This document shows, one piece after another, positions 53,579 to 63,259 of a DNA stretch of 64,000 bases. Positions within the stretch are counted from its first letter, which is position 1; each line of letters opens with the position of its first letter. The position numbers and the translations under genes were made by a program. The DNA is from Lindgomyces ingoldianus (Eukaryota; Ascomycota; Dothideomycetes; Pleosporales; Lindgomycetaceae), in NCBI RefSeq assembly GCF_010093535.1, contig NW_022985166.1:812455-876454 (forward strand). Reading direction: 5' to 3'. The notes under the pieces were generated by a model, which was not told the DNA's origin, did no database searches, and saw only the letters and a program-made list of their open reading frames with translations.

Positions 53579-55216
53579 ATGACGGATTCGCGGCAGACAA
53601 GCAACTTCAGCATTCCACTCACGGCAAAAGAGGCAGCGGAGGATGAAATTACGCCCATCCCCATTGCCACCGGCGAACAACCTCCAGTTACTAGTCGGAC
53701 ACGTGGCCTTGGCAAGGCGAAAGGTGTTCATACAAGCGTGAAACGCGTCCTCAGTAATGAGGACGCCTTCGAAAAGACTGCCTACGCCTGGTCGACATGG
53801 AAGAAGTGGATTCTTCTTACCGTTGTGGCCCTCTGTCAGACCAGTATGAACTTCAACACCGCCGTCTACTCCAACGCCGTCCCCCAAATCAACGAACACT
53901 TCGGCATAAAGAATGCTCGAATGGGAATGGTGGCTTTCCTCGTTGCCTACGCCTTTGGCTGCGAGCTTTGGGCCCCGTGGTCCGAAGAGGTTGGCCGATG
54001 GATCATCATGCAACTGTCTCTTGGCTTCGTCAACGTCTCGATCATTATCTGCGCCCTCGGCGTTAACTTCCCTATGATCATCGCAGGCCGAGTCATCGGT
54101 GGGCTGTCCTCTGCAGGTGGATCCGTTACTCTCGGCATGGTTGCTGATATGTTTCACCCCGAAGAGCAACAGCATGCTGTCCTTTGGGCATCCCTTTGGT
54201 CCTGCCTTGGCGCCGTCATCGGTGGAATATGCGGCGGCCCGATCCAACAGTATCTGACTTGGCGTTGGAACTTCTGGATTCAGCTCATTTTCACCTGCGC
54301 CACTCAAGTCATCCACTTCTTCATCGCTAAAGAAACCCGTTCGACGGTCATGCTCGACTGGGAGGCCAAGAAACAACGGGAACAAGGCCACGAAGTGTAT
54401 GGCCCGAATGAAGTGAAGGACCCGAAAGAGCGCTGGAATCCAAAGGAGATCTTCAAGACGATGTGGCGGCCATACGAAATGCTCCTGTTCGAGCCTATCG
54501 TTCTCTTCCTCTCCCTTCTCAGCGGATTCGCTGACGCACTCATCTTCTCTTTCTTCGAAAGTTACGGATACGTGTTTGAGCAGTGGGACTTCAACCCAAC
54601 ACAAATCAGCCTTGCACTTCTCCCACTTGCTGGCAGCTATGTGCTGGCCTACTTATCGTTCTTCCCCATTGTCAAACAACATAACACCCGACGACGCAAC
54701 GGCGAGACACTCAGCCCCGAAACCCGTCTCTGGTGGCTTCTCTTCCAGGTCGTGCTTTTGCCACTTGGCCTCCTTGGTGGAGCTTTCGTTGCCACCGGCC
54801 CGCCACTTCATTGGAGCGGCGTCATCATCTTCTCAATACTCGTCGGTATGGCCAACTACTCCATCTACTACGCCACCGTGGACTATATGGTCGCCGCATA
54901 CGGCGAGTACTCAGCTTCAGCTACCGGTGGGAACGGCTTTGCCCGCGACTTCCTCGCTGCCATGTGTGCTCTTTACACGGGGCCAATGTTCAAGAAGTTT
55001 GGGATTCAGAGGACCAACATCTTACTTTTTGGCCTCGCTCTCGGCTTCTGTGTTCCCGTTTATATCTTCTACTTTAAGGGCCCTGAGATCAGGAAGCGCA
55101 GCAAGTTTGCCTCGGAGCTGGCGGGTAAGAAGGAGGAAAAGACAAACGAGAAGAACACCGCGATACAGGAAGAGCGAACCCGTCAAGGAAGAGTCTTTGA
55201 GACTGTGGAAGTTTGA
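53579..55216 (+). CDS. MFS exporter (DHA1-like drug/polyamine:proton antiporter type)
   Basis: Single exon, 545 residues, about 12 membrane segments. A hydrophilic N-terminus of about 75 residues leads into WKKWILLTVVALCQTSMNFN. Motif-A and motif-C-like sequences are GRVIGGLSSAGGSVTLGMVA and SLWSCLGAVIGGICGGPIQQ. The central cytoplasmic loop is charged (DWEAKKQREQGHEVYG). The tail is Lys/Glu-rich. Such proteins expel toxic compounds, polyamines or secondary metabolites. Together with the P450 upstream it could form a small metabolic pair, but no backbone synthase is in the window. Confidence 0.88.
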   Translation: MTDSRQTSNFSIPLTAKEAAEDEITPIPIATGEQPPVTSRTRGLGKAKGVHTSVKRVLSNEDAFEKTAYAWSTWKKWILLTVVALCQTSMNFNTAVYSNAVPQINEHFGIKNARMGMVAFLVAYAFGCELWAPWSEEVGRWIIMQLSLGFVNVSIIICALGVNFPMIIAGRVIGGLSSAGGSVTLGMVADMFHPEEQQHAVLWASLWSCLGAVIGGICGGPIQQYLTWRWNFWIQLIFTCATQVIHFFIAKETRSTVMLDWEAKKQREQGHEVYGPNEVKDPKERWNPKEIFKTMWRPYEMLLFEPIVLFLSLLSGFADALIFSFFESYGYVFEQWDFNPTQISLALLPLAGSYVLAYLSFFPIVKQHNTRRRNGETLSPETRLWWLLFQVVLLPLGLLGGAFVATGPPLHWSGVIIFSILVGMANYSIYYATVDYMVAAYGEYSASATGGNGFARDFLAAMCALYTGPMFKKFGIQRTNILLFGLALGFCVPVYIFYFKGPEIRKRSKFASELAGKKEEKTNEKNTAIQEERTRQGRVFETVEV

Positions 55217-55953
55217 ATAGCGAAGTCTTCAAAGGAGAACTGCCTACTTGGGTGCATGTACTTTGAGATGAGATAATGATGAAGCCATGGCGTTATATTT
55301 CTTTGGGAAGCAGTTTGAAGAAAACTCGCAGTGCCTGGATACATTTACTTCAACTAGAAGGAGGGGAATAAGGAGCCTTGGCGTTTGGTTATTATTTGAG
55401 AAGTTGCTTGAGCCTCATATACCCCAACGAGGTGAAGTCCTGTTGCATAATCAACAATCGATGAGCTTTAGTCCCTCTCCATCTGTTTTCGCATAGGTGA
55501 AAGTGACATGATGGTACCTCGAAAAATGAGGCCATCAGGCTTCAGAGCGTGCCAGAAAAATTAGCAGGGAGTATTTGATAAATCGAACCTCTTGCAAGGA
55601 TTAGGAAAGCCTTAGCAGAATGTACATCTGCCATAAACTTCATATGGTGTGTTCTATATGATTGACAAGATACAGAAGACTCGACGGATCTGGGAGAGCG
55701 ACACCCCCCTAGACGCTAAGGCACCACTCTCCATTCTGGTTCAGCTTTCTCTGCGCTCCTCCCTCTTGCGCCTATCCCTTGTGCAATGGGCGAACGTTCG
55801 ACTCGATAACTCAACTACTTACTCTTGTCTACCATTATATTTCGCTCACACAATGGTCGTAATGACAGGGGCACAGTCCCATCGCTATGGTTGCACTAAT
55901 CTAGTAACGTGAAGCCATCTTGCGTTCATTGCCTAACCCTTTCCATTGACACC
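55217..55953. other. Intergenic region
   Basis: About 740 bp after the MFS gene with no recognisable gene. Confidence 0.45.
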
Positions 55954-56150
55954 ATGTCCTTCCGGTTCTCCGTCGGCGATTTCACCGCGGTTGGCAAAAT
56001 CATTGCTGATAACTCTAGTGCTCTACAATCTTCGAGTGGGTCAAAAGAAGAGTGCGAGGAAATGCAGGGGGTTGGAGAGCATCAAAGAGATTTTTCACCA
56101 GATCAACAAGTTGGAAACAAGAGTCCCATGTTCTACCAACGTAGTGGACA
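55954..56150 (+). pseudogene. Frameshifted fragment of a STAND/NLR N-terminal domain
   Basis: From ATG 55954 the frame reads MSFRFSVGDFTAVGKIIADN, close to the N-terminal signature of a common fungal NLR-type family (MSFGFSVGDF-like). After about 30 codons the coding flavour moves to another frame, which reads RKCRGLESIKEIFHQINKLE, the expected continuation. After about 200 bp nothing further of the gene is seen. This is a truncated, frameshifted relic. Confidence 0.6.
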
Positions 56151-56159
56151 GTAGGTGGT

Positions 56160-57830
56160 GCGTTTCGGTCACATGAACCTACAAAATTAGAAACTTATTT
56201 AACTATTTCGTACGTTATATAAGGCTGAGGTGGTTAACAGCAATTTAATTGAATAGGCTTTTGGGGTGTCCCTGTTCGCTAGAGCCTCCGCTATACGCAG
56301 CTTAGACGTAACTGTTAACGTGTTTATGTATAGTAGCATAGATCGGAGACTTTTGCAGTATCTTAGATAATAGTTGTGCGGGCACTGTAGACAGAAGCAT
56401 GAAACGCAGAAGGGGAGTATATGATAGTATTGATAGAAAAATTATCGAGGAGACTCAGGGGCTCGAGAAAGGACATATATGTACCAAAGCACGTGACGGG
56501 ACGTTCTGTGCCCGGGAAGAGTCCGAGGCGGGATAGTAGTAGTATATAGAAGTTAGTAGAATTATTTCTAAATAGTTGTATACAATTTACACTTTCTGCT
56601 GTTATTCTGCATAAACATGTAGCGCTTTATCTAAGCTAGTCACTTATACTAACACTTTAACTTTTAAGCTAGCGCTTTAAGCTTTAATATATTCTATTCT
56701 ACTTGTTTTTATCATAATAACTAAAAGATTAAACTATTTTTATTAACGTCTCTCCCTAGGTGCCGAGACACCCCTGTACCGAGACGCATCCACGGTTTAA
56801 GCCTCTCAACTCTCTCCCTCGTGAATGTCTGAAGTCTCGGTTAGAATATTATTGTTATTCGTATAACTATCCTAAGAAATCTAGTCTACAGCTAGAAAAA
56901 TGCCGTAGTGTTGGCCATACTCTTGATCTTTCTGTTCGCAGCATCTAAGCCAGCTTCAGTTTTGTACCCCTGCACTACTGCAGCCACCTACATAATTTTG
57001 AATTCCGCCACATTGGGGCGATATTTCTAATAAATAATGTTGCTCTTAGCTTTAAAGACACTTAGCCACCGAGGCTATATACTCCAGGTTTCTCTAGGTA
57101 AAGAACTAGGCGATGTGACTTGGCAGAAGGACTTTATGCGCTTACGGGGAGTTGTATTGTATTCTACGCCATTCCAGATAGAGTTAAACTGTGGAGTTCT
57201 TCTCGGACTTCCTATGGCTGTCACGAGCTGGCTATTTCCGAACCGGCGGAGCGTGTTGCACGTGGCATTAGTTCACGTGACTATGTGTTCGGGTGAATGT
57301 GGGTCCTTGACTCAAATATGTTTCCTATTGAGGATTAGCCTCTACCTAATTAGGACTAGCGTCATTTTATCAACCATTAAGTTTCAAAGCTCCACTGAGC
57401 TCTAGAAACCTTGCACCTCACCTCAATCTACCGAGTTTGTGTCTCGCCGCCTAACTGACTACCCGCAACTCCATGTGAGCCCTCCTCTATCAGCTATCAG
57501 CTTCATAACTAACCCTGCGATAGAGCGTGCTCTCATTGTTGCATCCAGCTGCTTGTTATATCCATAATCGCATCAACAAAATCACTCTTGAAAAAGATCA
57601 CTTCTTTGAGCCACAATGGAGTTACAGATGCATTCTGCCCAGATTTGTTATTTTGTGGAGCTAGGAGGAGCACCAGAGGCATGAGGAACTGGATTGATTG
57701 CTAGAGGGGTGCACCTAGAGGTCTATATATGTGCAGGAAAAGGGGTAAGAAGCAAGTCGAGTGGAAACTGTGTAAGGCTGAGTGATGAAATATAACCTGT
57801 TGCTAAGGATATCGGATAGTTGACGATTTC
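56160..57830. other. AT-rich, probably RIP-affected region
   Basis: No gene. The stretch 56200-56750 is markedly AT-rich and TA-rich (runs such as CTAGCGCTTTAAGCTTTAATA), the texture left by repeat-induced point mutation in transposon remnants. A second pair of CACGTG sites, again 15 bp apart, lies at 57259-57264 and 57274-57279. Confidence 0.5.
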
Positions 57831-58870
57831 ATGAGTTCTCAAGCCGAGGCCAGCCCATATCCTCCTATCCTATATCGATCACATGCCCACAGTTTAGCAT
57901 TTCCTAGCTTCATTGATAATAATGGGGAATACTACAATAGTTTCGGGTCAGACGAACACTTATCGGCGGAACATAAGTGCGTATCCGGCATGTATACCCC
58001 CATGTCAGCACCAGAGGACCTCTATACTACCAGGGAGCTTGTCAACGAAATCTCTAAGCACCTACGTAGACCCAAATCAATAAGGGAAAGAGATGCGAAG
58101 AAATATATCTTTCACCACTAGTCTCACTAAGCGGTGACTTCCTATGGACGACACACAATGCGTGTTAGAAAGGTTAGGACGCTATGAAGAGGCCATTGCC
58201 GGGGCTTGCCGTATTCGACACTTCTAAAATCCAATAATCTTATGGACGATTATGGCGTGTGAAGGATCTATTCGCATTTTTTGACAAAAATCCGAAGTTC
58301 CAGAGCCTGAAGAAGATCAATGAATATGCAGGGAAATGGGCCGCAAATGCGGATGAATACGTGTGCTAGGACATCATCCCGGGAGATGCACTTCTCAAAT
58401 TCATACACTTTGAGCGCCTGGTGCACCAAGTGGAGGATGAACGCAAGCATGTTTTTCTGCGGTCTGACTTCATTAAAAGCATCTCTCTAGGCAATTTTAA
58501 GCGGGACTTTCGTTCGCAGACTTTGACTACGGATCAGTACACAACACGCGTTTCGAACTTCTTGATGATGCTCATGGAACACAACCACTTCGGCATAGAC
58601 GATACCGCAGTCATTAAACATGCGGCGAAAATTTTTCAGAACTTGGAAAGTTGGGGCTACCATGTGGGCGAGGAAGGAAAGACCATTAAAGAAGCGCTTA
58701 GACGCGCTATTGCTGAAGAATATCTTTGGCGAGTGGCTGAATGGAAGGTTAAAACCGAAGCCGACTATTGGTCTTGCTGGAAGTCTGAAGCTCCTCAGGA
58801 TCTTGTTCGAAAGATAGATAGTCGCATCGGACTGCTTCGAGCTGTACTCTGGCCGGGCGACGCCTTGTAA
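57831..58870 (+). pseudogene. Decayed gene of unknown function
   Basis: The first open frame (57831-58121, 96 residues, MSSQAEASPYPPILYRSHAH...) is followed by a gap with stops in all frames. A second frame runs from about 58245 to the stop at 58870: RVKDLFAFFDKNPKFQSLKK, then AGKWAANADEYVC, an in-frame TAG near 58367, then DIIPGDALLKFIHFERLVHQ through AEEYLWRVAEWKVKTEADYW. The TAG could derive from TGG by a G-to-A change. No domain is recognised. An unrecognised intron between the two parts is possible, but the internal stop argues for decay. Confidence 0.45.
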
Positions 58871-60643
58871 CTGTAGAAATGAATACAATCAGCTACTATG
58901 GTTGGTAACTCAATTAGATCCAGCACGTTATTTTAGGGGGGAAAGGCTTCGCGTAGCTACAGATTTGTCAGTCACTATAAGCAAATTACAATTTGGTGAT
59001 TACGTGGGACGTTCGGGGAGGTTTAGCACTAGCACAGGTACTGATCAGCGTGGCCATCTTGCATAAACTTAGTCCCCACAGCGGATGCAAAGCTAATCAT
59101 GACTCACTACACTATTCTAAGGCTCTCTAGTTTGGGTAACATCCCTCTGTAAGTGCTGTGAGTGGTAAGAGCTTATAAGTAGTGCTAGAGCGAAGGAAGA
59201 CTATCCTGTACCAAAATAAGGTTCTTTATAATTGGCACATGGAGCCATCGATGCAAAAGTAATTCTAGGTAGAAGAGGTCTTGAACATTAATGGATAGCT
59301 AGCGTACATGACGTATATAGAACTATTGTAAATATCCTGGTGTGCGAAGGAATCGAGTTGCTTGAATAAAGTCTCTTTGTCTCGATACGGAGGGACGTTT
59401 GTCACGGTTATGTCACAGCTATCCAACCCCTGAGTACTCTAAGGGCTTGGCACGGGGTATATAGGCTCCTCGGCCTCCGTACCTCTGCCTCCAACCCTAA
59501 GGTTTACTCTCTCTCGCTATACCCCCTATCCTGCATTCCCTCTTTGTACCTTGTGCTTCCTGCTAGATACCTTTCGCAGCGTTGCGCTACATAGAGAGGC
59601 ACGTTATTCCCTTTTCATTTTATAAAAGCACCCTAGCGGTTATGGTAATCGCTGGTGGTTATTTAAAAAAGTATTATAATAATCTACTTAATTTCTAGAG
59701 TTTCCTTTTCTATTAGTTAAGTAGAATAATATATACGTGTAAGAGTAGCAACTAGAGCCAAGCTACTTGTAATGGGCTGTGCCCAATGGTATTAGCCAGA
59801 GATTCGCTAGCCGCGTTGAGAAGGGAATGGAGCGTACTGCTGCAACCTGCAGTAATATCCAGCAAACTGCAGTACACACCGGCCGTGTTGCAAGTGGCGT
59901 TACGCTAGCTTGTTGACAACGCTACCCCCGAGCTAGACTTAAGCTAGCTAGGTGTTGCGGTAAAAAGCCTAGTTCCGTAGTAAGGACACAGTTCTTCTGC
60001 TTCGTCAAATTCAACACTGTTATCAGGCATTTGCCAGCTGTGCCAAGCAATTTCACTACTTAGTTTCTATGTTAATCATGCTATCTAGCTCTAAAAAAAC
60101 ATAAGAAAACTATTAGCAGTAGTAATAAAATATGCTATTCTCTATATAAATGAAAGTGATTACTTAATGATTTATATATTTTTGTGATGGTTAAGCGTCA
60201 AAATAGAGCATGAAATACACTAGAAGGCAAGCTGAACTTGCTCTTTGGTGAGGGAATTGATTTAACGAATTCAGACTCCAAGATTGAGGCTTTTGAACCT
60301 AAAAATACTGCTGCTCTTCTAGATAGAATTTTGCTAACGTGCTCCTTTTTTGTTCAATGCCTTGCTACATTTGGCTGTCCCTTCCTTGTTCATTTGAGTT
60401 TGGTATGGACGCATCTAGTCGAGCTTAAGCCTAGCTGTTTCTCGCTGATCACCCTTTGTTCATTCTGGTCCCACAAGGACGCATCCGGTCGAGCTCAAAC
60501 CTGCCTGTGACAGCAAGACCCATGAGCACCCACAAGCAGGCCAGATCAAGGATCTGGATGAGACCCTTTAGTACAAAGCGCCGCCTGCATACGTGTCCGG
60601 TAGAGCCGCATCTCGCTCGTTCCTTACAACCACAATCGTAGAC
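58871..60643. other. AT-rich gene-free region
   Basis: About 1.8 kb with no supported gene. AT-rich blocks lie near 59640-59740 and 60060-60190, again with a RIP-like texture. The right end adjoins the transposase remnant and probably contains its 5' non-coding part; terminal inverted repeats were not found by eye. Confidence 0.45.
60385..60507. repeat. Imperfect 70-bp tandem duplication upstream of the transposase
   Basis: Two copies, about 60385-60437 and 60455-60507, offset by 70 bp, share TTGTTCATT and GGACGCATC...GTCGAGCT. Within the best-aligned 3' half most differences are C/T or G/A transitions, consistent with RIP after duplication. Confidence 0.5.
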
Positions 60644-62347
60644 ATGGACTGAGTTAGTAAGGTCCTGGCAGCGCAATGCTTCCCTCCAGACGTACGTAAA
60701 ACATATGCTGCCCTATCAGATTGGGGCGATGTCCCTCTCTCTACGCTCCACCATCGCGCATAGGGACGACCCTTGATAGAAGAAAAGGCACACAAACAGC
60801 AGTACATCACGAAAGAAGAAGAGAAAGCCCTTGTCACGTTTTTGCTGCTAATGTCTGATCTTGCACAATCTGTGCGAATAAAGTATATCCCTTCGCTAGC
60901 CTTTAGCATCACCCGCTGGCGGTCTAGCGCTACGACGGATACCGATACTGATAACGCGATCAAGTCTCCGGGCAAGAACTGGGCTCGATCGTTCGAGAAA
61001 CGCCATCAAGAACTCAAAGCGAGGAGAGTCAGGGCGATAGACTGGAAACGTCATGGGCACAATACCTATCCGAAGATTGTTTAATGGTTCGAGGTGATTG
61101 GAGGCGTAGTAGAAAATCCGGCTATTCTGCCGGAAAACGTCTATAACATGGATGAAACAGGCGTCATGCTAAGCATGCTTGGCTCGATCAAAGTCCTTGT
61201 AAGCAAGAATGACCAGCGGAACTATAGAGGGGCCGGTGTTAAGCGGACAATAGTGACTGCAATTGAGTGCATCAGCGGTAACGGTAGGTCACTGCTTCCT
61301 ATGATAATATGGCCAGCTTCAACCCACCGAAGCAACTGGACTACCTATCCAACCCCTGGATGGCAGTACGCGCATTCTGAAAACGGATATAACGACTCTA
61401 AGATTAGCTTAGAGTAGCTTAAGCGTATTTTTGACCACTAAACTAAAGAATTTGCTAACTATAAACCACGAGTACTAATCTGGGACGGCTTTGGGACACA
61501 CGAAACGCTAGAGATTTTGGAGCTCTGCTTTGGAAACAACATCATCTTGTGCCGTCTTCCCTCTCATACCTCTCACAAGCTACAGCCCTGTGATGTTTCA
61601 GTTTTTGCGCTTTTAAAAGCTGCTTATCGCGACAAGGTTAAACGACTGTATCGTGGAGTTCTAGACACAGTTGGCAAGGAGTATTTTACCCCTCTATACA
61701 AACCTGCCAGGGAAAGGGCGTTAACTAAGAGGAACATCATTGCTGAGTAGGCAGCCACTGGTTTGTTTCCGTTCAATCCCGAGAGAGTGCTCTGACATAC
61801 ACTAAAGCCCCCGGCTAAGCTTACAATTCCGAAAGTTAACGGGGTAGTGGGATCTTGTCTACTGGACAAGGTAAGTCTATAACGCCTGTAACACCTGTAA
61901 CACCTGTGACCACAGAGGCTCTTACGTCGTTGCATAACCTGATTAAACAAGATGCTTGTGCGCTTAATAATGGGCCAAGAACACGACGCCTGCAGAGACG
62001 CCGCCCGGATATCCTTTGCCAAACAAACCCTCCTTCAGGATGAGGATCAATTCTTGTCTACAATAAACAAAGAAAAGGTACGTCAATCTACTAGATCAGT
62101 GGTCTTAGGAAAGGCGAAGGTGATGAGCTATGAAGACCTTGAGGAGGCACAAGCGAAGCGTGCTGCGAAAGAGAAGGCAAAAGAAAAAGGGAAAGCTACC
62201 GCAGGCAAGGGAAAACGTGGTCGTAAACGTAAGAATCCTGAGCCGGAGACAAAGGTGCCAAAGGATAAAGTGGCGCGGATGAGCGAAGTACCAGAGCCAG
62301 TGAAGGCCCCAGAGTCATGGAGGATCCCAGTGGCGCGGATGTATTAG
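60644..62347 (+). mobile_element. Degenerate pogo/Fot1-type (Tc1-mariner) transposase
   Basis: Remnant of a cut-and-paste DNA transposon. From ATG 60644 one frame carries the transposase to about 61850. It has an HTH/CENP-B-like N-terminus (KTYAALSDWGDVPLSTLHHR, VRIKYIPSLAFSI, KNWARSFEKRHQELKARRVR) and a DDE-type core: NMDETGVMLSM, WDGFGTHETLEIL, and SHKLQPCDVSVFALLKAAYR, giving a D,D,D triad. The C-terminus is a Lys/Arg-rich tail (AKRAAKEKAKEKGKA). In-frame stops occur at 60650, 60761, 61082, 61415, 61439, 61748 and 61793. From about 61860 to 62000 the good frame shifts by one (TPVTPVTPVTTEALTSL) and then returns. Inactive. Element ends were not located. Confidence 0.88.
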
Positions 62348-63259
62348 GACGGTGTTGGCTGAACTTTAAACATGATTTTTATGCTAGCGTTACGCGAGTT
62401 ATTTAGCAAAGAGTTGTAGTTAATAAACAGATGCCACTTCATGATGCGTCTCGCCGCCTCCAGGATGTCTAGCAGTCACCACTCTCATTTGCTGCCTGCT
62501 CCAGAGTCCGAGTATCATCAATACAGGCTAGTGCGATACGATCCCGCACGTTTCACGTAACCAGCACTGTAATTTATTTAGATCGATCAAGAGCTCAGTC
62601 TGTGGCTGTATAGAGCCATGGCACACGAGCCAGCAGTCCTGGAGGCCTAACTCAACCTAAGCCGTGCCTCCAGTCACTATCTCAGCCCTCTAGAACTGCC
62701 TACAGAAACCGCCACCACACAACTCTATAGCATGAGCGGCTTGGCCGTCCTCCCTGCTAGCAGTGGTGAATTCGGGAAGCCTCTGGACCTAGCCCTGTAC
62801 CTGTACTTGTGCCTGTACCTCAATCGCGCCATTAGTGGCAAATTCTTGCCTTCGCATCTCCGCCACCAAACAATGCACAGGATGCCAATTCTCCCTGCTA
62901 CCGTTATCGAGTCAGTTAGTGGCTTAACTAATAATAAGATAGCATAATATTTTGCTTGCTCGAGATAGCTTCCAGAGTAGCTTGCGCGTTTTTGACCTCT
63001 TCACGCGCTCCAGAACGATAGGTTGCAGTTATTGTTGAGATAAAGAGTATATAATATCTTCCTTCGAACTGCTCAGAGGATTCGTATCGCTTCCAAGAGG
63101 CTCTAAACGGCATAGCAGCCGAAGAGAGGAGTAATGGTTGAGGCACGCTTGGATATTGGGATGGGCTGCACCAAGGTTCTCTTGATAGCCAATCTAAGCC
63201 CTATGATGGAACGACAAGGCTTTTTCTTACTGCTCCTACTGGTGCAGTGTGAATGCGAG
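62348..63259. other. Intergenic region
   Basis: About 0.9 kb between the transposase remnant and the TPR gene. A minus-strand frame near 62928-63146 is open but has no recognised domain. Nothing else seen. Confidence 0.4.
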
